In this document: positions 28,991-43,200 of the stretch, in pieces
Layout: the number at the start of each line of letters is the position of its first letter
Numbering within the stretch: position 1 is the first letter of the stretch
Assembly: GCA_029718625.1 (NCBI GenBank)
Contig: CM056377.1
Location: 96,278,998 to 96,342,997 of the forward strand
From: Synaphobranchus kaupii
Lineage: Eukaryota; Chordata; Actinopteri; Anguilliformes; Synaphobranchidae
DNA: 64,000 nucleotides
Reading direction: 5' to 3'
Made by a program: the position numbers and the translations under genes
Notes under the pieces: generated by a model
Told to the model about the DNA's origin: nothing
The model's input: only the letters and a program-made list of their open reading frames with translations
Databases searched by the model: none

Positions 28991-31900
28991 CTGTAGAAAG
29001 CACATACAAACAAAAGGAAAAGTGATGAACCAATAAATCAGAAACATCAGCAGAGCTGAACATATAAACCTGCTTCTTTCACAGATTTGTAGAGAAATTA
29101 ATGAAAAACACTCCAAGTAAAAAATTAATCCACAAAGTTTTGAGGGGCTACTTGCTCACCAATGTACTGAATTTTGTCAGCTAACTGACTCCTGTCCAAT
29201 TTATTTCTTAAAAACAAAAATGCCCATACTCTAGTCTACAGTCTCACTACTCTCCAGCCAAAAGTCACCAACCTGAATACAAGCTCCAAATCATTCAAAC
29301 GTGGTGGATAAACAGTCCAAAGCAGTGAGTAAAGGCAGTAAGAACCATGCGTTAAGGCACAATCAGAAGCAGTGAGCTCTCACCTCTAGTATCTTATTCT
29401 TCTGAGCTTCATTCACCTTGCCTGCCAGACAGCAGTGGGCCAGGGCATTCTGGATGATGTGTTTGTTAGACTTGGCGCTGGGCTCCTTGTACAACTTTGG
29501 GCCTGTGAGGAAACAGTCAGAGACGTCTTATCATCCAGCTAATTTATTCAGCATATGTATTTCCCTCCACTGTATTCTGCAGTAATATCATCCTGCTTAT
29601 TTAACCAGCATAGACTGCACATAGCTGTACTGACAAATGCACTCTGTGAACGCTGCTCATTTACCTTTGTTCAAATGACCCCACTTGGGACTTGTCTCAT
29701 GAGAAAGCTTCCATGACTGAATTAATTTGTTAAGAAAGGGGATGGACACTACAACAGTAGTTTCAATCATGTTCACATTGTGCTAAATTGTGCCATATTG
29801 CATACAATTACATAAAAATAGGTAACAAAATGATTTAACTGATCAAATTAAAGACAGAGGTGAATCAATAGGCTCCTGATTGGTGAAAGTGAGAACACAT
29901 GTCGACTAAAACTAACCATTTGGTAAACGCAGACAAAGCAAATGCCGAGCCGAAAAAAGGAAAAAATTATGAAAGAACTTAAACACGTGTTCAACAACCT
30001 GAATAGGAGGCTATTGATTTATCTGGCTAATTCAATCAGTTAAAAATTTAGTTTTATGTAATTGTTTGCCAGATAGCACAATAAGCACAATGTGAACATA
30101 GGATTTTTATTCTTCATGGCATGCATAGCTATTGCTGACATAATGTGGTTTAAGAGGGTAAATAATCCCTCTAAACATGAAAAGCATCGAACAGCTTGGT
30201 ACAATTCTTGGATTGCAACTGTGGGTGGGAAAAAAAAATCTAGAATACACAGGGGTCCCCAGGACGGAGCTTGGCACTACAAAGTTGGTCAAATGGATAT
30301 GAATCATTTTATTCAAACAGCATCTTGTACATATCCTACACTGATGCCCAACTGGACAAGGACCTCAAGTGCCATACCATCTGGTGCATTTGAAGTGAAA
30401 CCAAGTTTAAATTACGGCCCATTTATTTATTTTTTTAAATGAACACAGAACACAGAGTAGGAATCTGACTTCTTGTAAGCGTAAAAACGCACACACCTGT
30501 GTATTCTGTGTTGGAAGCTAAAGATGAGGTTGTGGAGCCATTTTCCCAGTCCTTCTCTCCGTTGCGGCTTCCCGTTCGACATGGGGACAAAAACCCATCT
30601 GCAGAGTCAGGCCTGGAGGGGAGAGACTCACATTTTCACAGCGAACACTTACCTCCTGTCTTCATTTTAGATTTCCACTGCTGAGATATTAATGCACAGC
30701 AAGAATCAACTTTACCTTTATGGGGACACTGGACCTTAAACCCCCACTGACCAAATAAATTAGCTAAACAATATATATAATTATTACTAACTAGCTCTCA
30801 GTAGATATCTGTTCCAGTGGCTGTTTGCTTCATGCTTGTAAATCTACTGGAAGCAAGTACATGCTTAGAAGCCAGGCTTCACTCATTTGTTTATTGAGTA
30901 ATGTTTTTCAACAATATGCACTACAAGCACTTACAGTGAGGCTCAACAGAGAACAGGAGAACTGAAATGAAAAGCACAGGATGTGTTGTGGATGTAGGTT
31001 AGATTTGTTAGTTACATACAGTATGTATAGCATATGCAGGAAGGGTTTTTTTTAATATATGGTGCCACTATGTAAAATACCATTTTATTTAGCTGTTCAT
31101 GTATACTAACGAAAAATGTTTTTTGCGAGTTTTAATTGAACACACTTGAAATAGTCTACAGTATAATGATTTTTTGCTCATGTATAATTTGTCAAGCATA
31201 ATTTCTTATATATTTCATAATTTAAGCTACTGACTTAAATCTAGGATGGTTCATACAGTATCTAGGAATTAAACTCTTTTTGGGAAAGAGACATGGCACA
31301 AATTAATTTGTCTTTCATATATTTACTACCCAACTGGGACCTCATATGTGTTCACCAGAAGAAACCAACACTCCCATTATGTGGGTAGCTATGTTTCCCT
31401 TACTCCATGACCGTGTGAGGGAAGCAGAGCAGAGGCCTAGCTACTCCAGTGGAGTTGCAGACGGTGGGCCTAGTTTCACAATGAAGCCGGAGATGAAGCC
31501 GGGCAGTGATGTGACTCATACTGTACTACATGAAGACTGACCTTGCCCTTTTCATTTTGGAAGAGTTCAAAAAGGGGTAAAGGCTGCCAGAAGCTAATTT
31601 ACTGCTTCTGAAAATTCCAGAAAGTGAAGGATAGAATAAGAGAGGAAAGAACAGACACAAGAATCTGGATAAAAGAGACTTAGCAGCTTGTAGTTCTTGG
31701 TTAGCAAGTGTGAGGTGACTGAGGTGTGAGGTGCATTAAATAGATGCGAGTGTAATAGCCTTGTTGAACTTTAACAAAAAGAACAGAATTTTACAGTCTG
31801 TATGAAAAAACATTTTTAATGTAACATTTTTAGGACTGCTATTAAAATTGTATGTGATGACTGAGATGATTTTCTCAGACTTTTAGCCCTTATTAGGCAC

Positions 31901-34900
31901 GAGGTGTGTAAGAAAGAGAGAAGTTAATACATTTAGCAACATAGAGCTCCTCTCATTGTCAAAATGAGTTACATGAATCCCTCTAAACATAACTCCAACA
32001 CACCCAAAGCACCCTCAACCTGCTAGACCTGCTGGCGTAGCCAAATGAGTGTCCTGAGTATCAACTACTGCGCACGGCGAATACATTCGCATATGGAGAG
32101 TGGGGGGTGGGCTGTGACCTCACCTGGGGGTCCTCTTCTCTGACTGCACGCTGTCATTGTCGCCAAAGTTGAGTGAAGCCAGGGACAGACTGGAGACTGA
32201 AAAAACACGAGGTCGTGAACCTGGATGTAAAACAGAAAGTTGGTGCGAAACATACCGTTACATCCGCAACAAAGACTCTGTTCACAGCACACACTTTGTA
32301 CACACCTGTGCAACTTGCCACAGCTCACGGCAGCAGTGTGCTAAAACATATGCACTCCTCCGGAAGTCACGTGGACTTTAACTTAATTTAATGTACACAT
32401 CTGCAAGCATATACTATATTTCACAGTCCTCTGCAGTGTGCTGGGTTCAAATTTGAATGAAAACACCACAATTCTGCAATGGCTTTCCAACCGCGGAAAC
32501 CCAAGGCCAATGACAACCAATTAATACCATGAATGGTATATTCTAAATCTCTTAAGCCTACAGAGCGCAGTCACATTTGAGTTGTACTTTGAACAACTAT
32601 GAATGGGAAATTGATTTCATTAGTAGGCAGAATGAGCTGGGTATTAGTTTAAGCACATTGGAAGGGAAGGACTGTTTGAAATCAATGAAGGCCCAGGTTA
32701 GAGAGGGATAAAAGATTAGTACTGTAGCAGTAAAGTTAGAGATCGCCATGCATACAGCACGTGTGCAGGCCTGACACCAGTCCATTCAAATAGAGTGCTA
32801 GGAAGAGCTGAGAGAGCTGCAGTGGGAGGGTTGCAGGTGGCACAAAGCTAGCTGGCGCCAGGGGAACAGACTCGTTGCCAGGCGATGCTGGTGGACTACC
32901 TTCCGCTGCCCTGCCAGGGGTCTTGGGGGACTCCAAAATGTCCCTGTGTATGGACTTGGGGCGGGGCTTCTTCTTGGTGCTAGCGGGGCGGGGCTTGATG
33001 ACGGTGTCCATGTCCTCCATCAACTTGAGCTGCTTCCTGCGGAGGTACTCCTGCTTGATAAACTCCCTGCGTGCCTTTTCCTCCTCCTTCTTCACACGCT
33101 CCTCCTCTGCTTTCAACCTTCAGATGAACAAGGATGGAAACAGGACGATTGTTCTCTAAAACCACTACACTCAGAAGTAATACTAAAAACAAGGGAGAAA
33201 CAGGACTTATGTTCTTTAAAACCACAAATGTACAAGTATACAAGAAGACCGAGCTTTAATTGAAGAACCTATTGGGGCTGTTCATACTTAGTATAAGGTA
33301 ATGTCTGATGCTAATTAGAACCTATTTACAGCAGTTCTAATATAGAGAGATAGGTCCCCAGGAAATGGTCCCTGAGGAGGGGAGGAGCGGAGCAGGAACT
33401 CACCGCGCCTCTTCCTTCTTCTGCTCCAGCTCTGCCTCCAGCTGCTGCCGCCTCTGCTGTGTCTCTCTCTCTCTCCTAAGTCTCTTCTCCAGCAGTGCTG
33501 CCCGCTTCATCGCCATGTCATCCTCGCCCTTCATGTCATCCTGGAGACAACATGCGACCAACAGGGCCTCAGGACACAGCGCCACAGCCTCTTACTACAA
33601 ATCTATTCCACTCTGATTGGTGGAAATACTTGCAATGACATGGACTAGTTTTTTCCCCTAACTTCCAGTTAACACGGCACTTTTTATTCAAACCACTGGC
33701 AAACGTTGACAAAATGCTGCTCAACAACTTTTTTCTTCTCGCAACAATGATTCAAATTCTTTTCAAACGGATTTTTGCTAATTTGCAAAGAAGCATCTGC
33801 AGAATCACAAATCCATTTTTAATCAGCCAATCATCGCTTTCCTGACCTGAATCTAAACTGCAGACTACTCATGCTTTGCCCTACATACACAACCATCCGT
33901 CTGAGGATATTACAAAGTCCACGTTCCTAAAAAAGCATACATGGTCAGCCATGGGAATTTACACAAACTGCACTGTCATGAAACTAGGACATGGAGCTCT
34001 ACGTATTTTCTTTCGCCTACACAACACTGCACTATCAGAGAAACTGATATACAATCATACTCGGTGCCACTCAGATTTCTTAGTTGTATATTAAAAAAGT
34101 GCAGAAATGTGCAATAACCTTGAAGAAAAATCCACAACACATTTTCTGGTCATCATCATAGTTGTCTCTGGCCCCTTCGACTTCTTCGCTCTCCAGCTGC
34201 ATCTGTCCGTCCAGGGGCTTGAGCACAGACAGAGGCACCTCTATCAGGTTCTTGTTGCTCTGGCTGAAGATGTCAGATGGATGTTCAGTGGGTGTGACTG
34301 TAAAAGTCTCTGTTATAGGCTGTGACAACACCTCTGACACAGTGGATTCCACTGGCTTCATCTCCTTATACTCCTGCGCCTCCTTGTTGGTAATTACTTC
34401 CTTACCACTCTTCTTCTGTGGTATCCCTTTGGCTGGGGAGGTTGGCAACTCCGTGGCAACAGAGTCATTGTGTGCAGGGGGTTCGGGCTCTGGTTCCTGT
34501 ACCTCGCTCTTCTCAGTGGGCTCGGTCTCTGAGGGTGGCTTGGAGTCGCTCCCCAGACTGGTGAAAGGGGTGGTTTGGGTCTGGCAGGGGGAGAACCTCC
34601 GCAGGCGGGGCAGGCTATCAACAGACTGAGGGACGTTGAGGACCCGATTGAAGGGGCTGATCTTCAGCTCGCTGGGCCTGGGAGTTCTAGGACTCTTGGA
34701 GTGGAAGGAGGCCGACTTCCTCTTGATGCTGGTGGGAGACCGGTGGGAGGTGTGCGGGGACTCTGTGGGCGACGGGGAACCTGAGGAGCGCGTGGCATTG
34801 CGGAGGTCCCTCACCTGCTTCTGCGGGGAGGGTTCGGAGGTGGGGATGACCCAGGATGGCTGCTCCCTCATCTGCATGATGACCTCCTGCTGCTGGGCCA

Positions 34901-37900
34901 ACCTCTGCATCTCCACCTGCAGGAAGTTGAGGGAGGCGTTCAGCTTCTCGATGGACTTAGTGTACTCCTGAAGATCCGCCTCCCCAATGCTCTCGTCGCT
35001 GGGTGATTTCAGCCACCGGGCCTGGCCATAGTCGGCACCATCTGGCGTGTCTAGCTTGCTCTTCCCCGGCCGCAGGTTACTGTCATCGTCCAACTTGAGG
35101 GCCTGGGAGTCGGTGGAGACCTTCTCGTCCTCTGACCCAGCCGCCTCCTCCCTGAGCGGTGACGTGCCATCGCCCTTCTTCTTCACCACGGTGAGGAAGG
35201 CCGTCCGTCCCATCTTCTGCCTGTGCCGCGTGAAGGCCGCCTCCACTTTCTTCTTCTGGGCCTCAATGGCCCGCCGCTTCTCCTCCAGCTTCATCCGCAG
35301 CTGCACCATCTCTGATGCCATCATCTGGGCGGGGTCCTTGGGTGCCTGTTGGACGGGGCTTTCCTCAGGGGTCAGAGCCCAGGAAACCATGTGTGGGATG
35401 TTGAGCTCTGAGCTCTCGGGCGTGGTCTTCTGGGAGCTACTCCCGCTGCTCTTTCCCTCAAAGTGGTCGAGCTTCCGGAACTTTTGCTCCGCAAAGCTGG
35501 TCATCTTGATCCCGGGGCTGGTGGAGGCCGCACTGCTGCCGTGGGACCGGCCGCTGACCGAGCTGGGGCAGGGGCTGGTCATCTCGTGGGGGTTGCAGGC
35601 CTTCAGCTCATAGTCCTGGTCCATGTCCAGCTCCATGCTAACCGTGCAGTCCCTCAGGGAGGAGTCCTCGTCTAAGGTCTCCTGTATGTCCTCTGTCCGC
35701 ACGTGGATCCCTGTGTCCACCTCCGTCGTGTCGGTGCTTCCCGCCCCCTTCGACTCGGACACGGAGTCCAGGTCGCCATCGTCTGACCTGGCCCCGGAGC
35801 CCGGCCCCTCCCTGCCCGGGCTGTGCAGGAAGAAGCCACTGTTGGTTCCGTCTGCCTGGAGGCTGCTGTGGGGCTTTTCCAAATTGTGGATGATTTTCAG
35901 GGCCTCCTCGATGCTGGGGGTGGCTGCAGGGCTGCCGTGCTCATCCCGGGCTGGGCCATTTGGGAGACCCTGCTGGGTCCTGGGGTGGTGCTCCCCCGAC
36001 CATATGTTGCCATCCCCGCTCGCAAGGCCCTCCGGACACCCCTCCTCTTCGATAGCCGATCTTTCTGTCTGCCCATTCACAGGCTGGAAGGAAAGGTTTC
36101 TCTTCGTGTTCCTGGACACATGGTTGACCTCGAACTTGAGTCCATCTGTGCTAATGGACCTGGTCATTCCTCGATCATGGGGTGGGGCCGTCTGGCTGGT
36201 GTTCGCTTTATCCAAAGGGATGTCAAAAGACACTCCATGAGCAGAGGATCTGCGGAGTGAAACCAAAACACTTTATGGCATTACACAGGGAGGTATCATT
36301 TCAGTACATCATCAGCACAATTTTATACTTAAAAATGAATAAATAAATGTAAGCAAAATTTAAGTATTTTTAGGGCTTTTCAGCTTTATTGGACCGCACA
36401 GAGAAGAGACAGGAAGAATGGGAGCGAAATGAGCATGTGGGACACTCCCGTAACTTTTTAACTTTTAAATAAATAATCAATAATTATGATGAAAGAATGA
36501 AGTCTTCAGATTTGACTTGCACTGCACTGCCATACTGACCGTTGCTCCTTTGGCCAAGTCCCCACACCGCCGTCCATTAAAGACAATGAGGTCGATCGTT
36601 TCATTACACCTGGGATTAAAAACAGAAACTTAACATTTCAACAGAAACACCACATTTCACTAACACCATGGAAATCAAAGATGATATATCAGACACAACG
36701 CTGATGTATTTTGTCTTTACCTGAAGTGGAAGTCTGAGGTTGTGGCCTGAGAGGCAGACTTTAGAGGCAAAAAAATAAGACAGAAACATTGTTGAGATGG
36801 GCTATGTTAACACAATAAACTGTTGTCAAAAACAGTGCAGGTGAAACACATTTCAAACATCTATTTTCCCTTTTCATGAAAAATATATTGAAAGCCAACC
36901 AAAAATAAAAATGTTCATACAAGTGTAGATATACTAATATACAGCCTGACCTCAGCAGTGGAAGCCATATACCAGTACTAGTGAAGCATTAAAGAACTTG
37001 ACCTTCAGAATGAAAAAAACTAATGAACTGTAAAGTAAAAAAGGATGGAAGTGAACCTGGGGCGGTCTGGACTGGGAGGTTTCTCCATAAAGCTTCGTTT
37101 GGTGGCATTGGAAATGGGCACTGTGGGCATGTTTCTCAGCGAGGGGGCTGGTTCTGCAGCTGACAACAAGCAGGCACATCATATATACAGTACATCTTTC
37201 ACACAGCTGCAGCTAATCAACTAGAGATCAACACTTAGCAGCCTATACAAACCAGTGTATGTTATGTCACATGAGTTCATGCTTTTCTCCAAACCTTACC
37301 TTCAACATCTAAAACTCGAGGTTGCACAAAGGAAGGCTTCACCACTTCAAACCACCAGAAAAGCTCTGCCATGAACACAAGGTAGTTATTCTGTGAGGGA
37401 CCAAAACACAAAGAAAGTTGCCATTAAATATAAGTGAACAACAAGTGTGGTCCCTTTTAGTTCGGCACAACATCTTAGGTGCTAGTCACTGGAGTTTATG
37501 TCTGTCTCCACAAGATGGCACTGCAAAAGACAGCAGATCAATGTTCTGGAGAAGACATCAGTAAAGATGAGATTCTGCGTGAGATGGCTGTCTCATAAAA
37601 TAGTAATTGTCTTTGAAAGTCTTCCTTGGACACACAAATAAACTAAATAGAAAATACTAAACTAGTACAATCTACATATTACAATCATTCGTATGCTGTT
37701 AAGATTATAAATCTTAGTAATAATTATTTTTGAAAGAAATTGCTCAGGTTCTATAAGAACCAATGATTGGTGCCAGACAAATACCATGACTAATCATTGG
37801 TCATGTTATTGGTTTTGCGTGTGCTAAAATGTTTTGCACACACTAAAGGTCTTAGTAAATCAGGCCCTAGGTGTCTGCCTTCACTCCACTGGCCCTGTCT

Positions 37901-40224
37901 ACCTGCTTGTTCTAATCACCCATAAACACCAAACACGCACACTTCAAGGCTGGTACAAGTTACCGTAATAATTTCATAAACTGATAATGTGAATTCTTCT
38001 CTTATAATGTGAGTAATTCTGCAACATGACATTTCATTTAAAAGACTGACAGACACAAACACTACAAGCAAATAAGACAAAGCTGCCACTAAGCCTTTAA
38101 TCCTCCTTCAAGGAGACTGAAAGCAGTGTCGCCTCGAACATGGACGTGAAACACGGTCCCATTAATATTCTGAGGATGATGTCACCTGACTCTCTGAAAG
38201 CCGGGCAGAGAGTCATTTTCTAAAGTACATGTGATCACAGCAGAGGCGATGCATAGCCAATGAGAAATGTTCTCACCACTCAAATCATGTATTCCCTGTG
38301 ATATTGCCCATGAGGGCAATGAATAACGGAATAAACTGAAACTTTCCATAACTGCCCATTTGGATCGGTGCGTGACAGCAGAAAGAGTGAGGAGGGTTGC
38401 CTAACAAAATACAGCCGCTAAGAAGGCTGTGTGAAATGCCGTTTGGTCAACTGACCCAAGTTAATGGTTGCAGGGGTCCACGTGCAGCAGCAACACAGAA
38501 AAATGTACAGCAGAGCAGCTACCAGCTGCAGCAGGCTGAAAGCTCTGGAAGCTCGTTACTGTGTCGCTCACCTGAAAAAACACAGACGGAGCCCAAACAC
38601 GGCGCACCTGTCGTGAGTGACAGCAGGGGGCAGGCCCGAGCCACCCCGGCGAGCGCAAGTGAGGAGCACGCCCGCAGCAGCATCACCTTGGCCCGCCGGA
38701 GGGGGTCGTCTCTGCGCACACGTGCGCGAGCGCCGCCCCTGAACCGAGACCGCTCATTAATTCACCCAGACGCGCTGGCGTAGTGGGATCACGAGGAAAC
38801 TGGGTCAAGGTTAACGTCACGTGACCCGCTTTTCCTTCTGATGGGAGTCGCAGGCCTGCAGTCGAGCGTGTAATAGGAACGCGACGGGGCTCCAGGCATA
38901 AAATTCCGGGAGCTCGTCTGTTAGGACCGCAGCAGAGGGGCAGAAGCTATTCGCCATTTGAGGTAATTATGGGAGGGAATGCGTTCATTAGAGGCCTTTT
39001 GCGGAGCACAGCAAGAGTTACTGAGAAAAACAATTAGCTCGGAAATAATAACAGCACCCAATTTAGAAAAATAAATGGGCAGCACAGACTTCCAGAACAG
39101 TGCAAACCCATTCCCAGAAACAAACATGGCACCAAATAAACAGTCAGTGTTCAGTTCTCTCTGCCTTCCCCTTTTCACGCAAACAGATGCGAACAAGAAA
39201 GACACACACAGCTGTTAACCGAAAGCACATTCCCTTATGCTCAGAAGGCTCCCCAAGAGAGCAGGCTACTTTTTAAGTTTAAAAGGTGACTGTTGGTTTA
39301 TTGACAGAAAGCTTAATTTGTCTTGTCCTTAGCTCAGACCTTGTGGCCTGACCCCAGGCCAGAGAGTCCCCTGCTAGGAAATGATGGATTCTATTGGTCC
39401 ATTCTCCCTATCCAGCTATGTTCTGTGCTGCCACTATTGCTGGTATAAACTGTCCCGGGCCCTCGGTGCTACTTGACGTGTTTGTCAGAGTCACGTTTGC
39501 AGGAGGAGTTGGAAGGGACCGGCGCCTGGCTGATACACTGAGCCGTCTCATTGACCGTGCTGAGAAATGCCCGGTGTCCTGCTTCCAGAAGTCAAAGGAA
39601 CTGACAGTACAGCCAGCTCACATTTCCATCTCAATAGACGGGCCAGGATTTCAGAGTCCGCTGCACTTACTGTACGAGTTGCAAACGAGCATAAAAAAAC
39701 TGCAGCTCCACAGTGCACTTGTTGACAGAGCTTGCAGCGACCGCATTTCACAAATAATGAGAAGGCTTTCCGCTGAAATACAGGACCTCATTATAATCTG
39801 CCTTTAAGAACCATGCCTCTGTTTGGAAGTTCTCCGGGCAAGGAAAAGAGGAACAGTAGTGTAATTACACCACACAGCCCGGAGAGTTTCCTCCACGGTC
39901 ACAGAAGATGAACAGCTTGCATCTGCCCGCTGGACCCTCCATCCCAACCTCATGGGCCAACAGTAACACACACACACACACACACACACTCAGACACATA
40001 CACACACCCTCATGCACAAACACACATGAACACAAGCACGCACATGCGTACTCACACACACACCCTCACATGCACACACACACACACGAACACAAGCACG
40101 CACATGCATACCCACACACACGCCCTCACATGCACACACACACATGAGCACAAGCACGCACATGCGTACCCACACACACACCCTCACATGCACACACACA
40201 CATGAGCACAAGCACGCACATGCG

Positions 40225-40277
<53 letters not shown>

Positions 40278-43200
40278 GCACTCTCACATGCACACATACA
40301 CACGCACAGACACATGAACAGACGGAGGACTCAGTGAAACAGGCCCGGGCCGTGACTGGCTCTGAGTGAAGGCTGAGCATCTGAAGAGCCTCCGTTCCTC
40401 AGGCCTCTCTCTCTCAGACAGCACTGAACAAACCGATGACTCACTCTGACTGCCATCAGCGCAGAACAGCACGCTAACACCTCCCCTCCCCAGCACCCCT
40501 AACACCCACTGGGTGTGGCTCAGTCTGTAACGGACAGCTTTTCTCGCCCTCCCCCAGGGTGAGGTGGTGTGAAATATTTTGTGCAAAAGTTGAGTACTTA
40601 CCTTTAGGGAGGAGGAGGCATAGAGCATGTCTTCCAGTGTGAAGTGGCAGCAGCGGTTCAGGTTTTCCTGACAGAACTCCTGAATCTGCTGGAGGTTGTA
40701 CAAGCTGTCTGCCAGTGACATGGTCTCTTTCAGGCATATATCTGTGAGGGGGTGGGAGGGAACAAGAGCGGTGATGTCATCAGACTCCGCCTGGGAGATT
40801 ACTCCAATCATTCACACGGCACAAGGAAACTCTGTTTATCTTCAAACAGCAACAGTATTTTAAACTGACTCCACCAAGGCACGGCCAATCACACTAAAGC
40901 CACCCTAAAATGGCATTTCAACAAGTACTGAGGACTGACAGTAAGCAAGCTGTAATAATCGCTTTCATTCAACAAATTATCTCTTACATTGACTTCAAAT
41001 AACAGAGCCATGCGTCTGCTTTTCACCATCACATTTTCTCTGAGGGCTAATCTTTTTCCAATAGAATGAAACACAATGTAAAAGGAAAACATGCACTGGG
41101 TGTGCCTCAACACAAAGAGTCCACATCGACACATCCTTCCTGGGCAGAAGAGAATTTAATTAAGTATAGATGTTATGCAGGAATTTCTCTTTAGAAAATG
41201 CTAAAATGTTCTGAGAGCGCTCAGTGCAGGTGTTGATGCTTTACAGAGCTCTGAAAGAACACCCAGTTAAAAAAGCCAGAAGACAGGTAGCGCTCCCTCT
41301 GTAAGGGGCTGCCATGTTCTGCGCATGTCAGCAGAGGGCTCTACTGTACCTTCAAGCTTAATGATGTCAGGGCAGTAGAAGTGGAGGAGTGCAGCCAGGG
41401 CGCTGCCGTCAGTGCTGTCCTTCAGCAGGTTATCCACTGGGGGGATCCACGGGACCTGCCTGGGCAGAGCCTGCTCCTTCCTGTAGCGAGCCTGGGCCAC
41501 AACACACAGGTCACTCACAGAGAGAAAGCACACATGCGAGCACTCTCACACACACAGTCACATACACAAACATATATACACACACACACACACACGCGCG
41601 CACATGTGCACAAACACACACACACTCTCTCTGACACACACACACAAAAACATATACACACAAATGCACACACAAAAGCACTCACACACACACACCTGCA
41701 CACGCAAAAACATATACACACAAATGCACACACAAACATATATACACAGAAGCAGTCACACACCTACACATACACAAACATATACACGCATACAAGCGCA
41801 TGCAAACACACACACACACACACACACAAACACTCATAAGATCACATATATGCAAACAAACATGCACATGGGAATATATACATACACTTATAATGCGGTA
41901 CATCAAAATATCTATATATAAATACACATGTATACAGACAAAAAGAAAAAGAAAACGCACAGTCTCCAAACATACAGACTGGAAATGTCCAGTTGAGGGG
42001 TGTTTCAGCGATGGCAGTTTGGATGTGACAGCAGAACAGTGAGGCTATTGCTGCGTGCAGAGCTGGCACTACAGCATAGAGAGTGTTCCTCTGGTCTCCT
42101 CCACTGACGATATCGTTCTGGCCACGGCGAGCTTCAGTCCTTTCCTTCTGCAAAGCTACTGCTTGAGTAACGCGGGGTCCTGTCCTCTTATTTAAACTGC
42201 GGCTGTTAATCAGATCAACCCTCCGTCATCAGCGCTCAAACGGTTACATATGTCGCGCTTACTGATGTGATCAATGTGGGAAAGTTGCAGCCATTCGACA
42301 AAATTAGTCTCAGTACAGCTGAGTAACAGCGTTTTTATTGTTTGACCTCAAAGTATCTTATCTTACAATCAAATCTCCTGTTTTCCCCACACTGTCCATT
42401 GTCCTTTGAGGCCACGTATGCATGATATAGGATGTAGGATTTGATAGCAGGATTTTACTCAGATTCTGAGATTGCATTAGATTAGGTAAACATTTAATGC
42501 ATTTCAGTGTTTACTAAATAGCTTAACAATGGCAATACTTTTCAGGGTGAACTGAAACAAATTTGCACTGCCTTGCTTACAGTGTTCCACCTGCATTCCC
42601 TCCTGGGTCATTTAACTTCCCAGTTTATCCAGAAGTGGAAAGGTTATTTTACAAGGAGAATGATCAGCCATTCCTGTGCTCCTGTGAACTGAACTTCACA
42701 CAGGAGCTTCAGTCTCCTGCATGCCTTACCCACACATAAAAGCAGGCCAGAGTGTAGACCACACAATACAGCCTTTGTGTCTTTACTCGTCCGTACACAG
42801 CTATTCTTTCTCTTTCATCAGCTCACATGAAAGGACAGTAATTCTGGCTCCAAAAAAGGCTCCAATATCTCTTCTACTTCGCTTTAAATGAACGAACGAA
42901 CGAACGAACTAACTAACAAACAAACGAACAAATTAATTCATTAATGAATCCAAGCCCCCTATGTGTTTCAGACATCAAAAAATGCTCCTATGTTTCTAGA
43001 TGAGGAGTTGACATGATACTATGTAATATACAGGTATATATTATATCGGACTGAAAAAAATAAAGAGAAAAAGCCTGTTCTTACTGCGAGGCCCACAGAG
43101 AAAAAAGTGCCAACATATCATACTTGGAATCTACAGTATATTCGGATTTCATGGCACATTAATATTATACAATAATACACAGAAAAACAGAGCATTAACT

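Noticed and set aside
32736..32899. Continuation of camsap2 exon 33117-32900 by about 54 codons
   Set aside because: Not conserved, and the donor GTAGTC at 32899 gives the phase needed for the conserved next exon.
34162..36260. Several plus-strand frames of 110-205 codons
   Set aside because: They are antisense shadows of the large camsap2 exon.
39394..39807. 137-codon plus-strand frame in a camsap2 intron
   Set aside because: No recognised domain, no promoter or splice context, and length is possible by chance in this composition.
39990..40271. Cys/Val repeat frame that looks like a cysteine-rich protein
   Set aside because: It is a translated CA/TG microsatellite.
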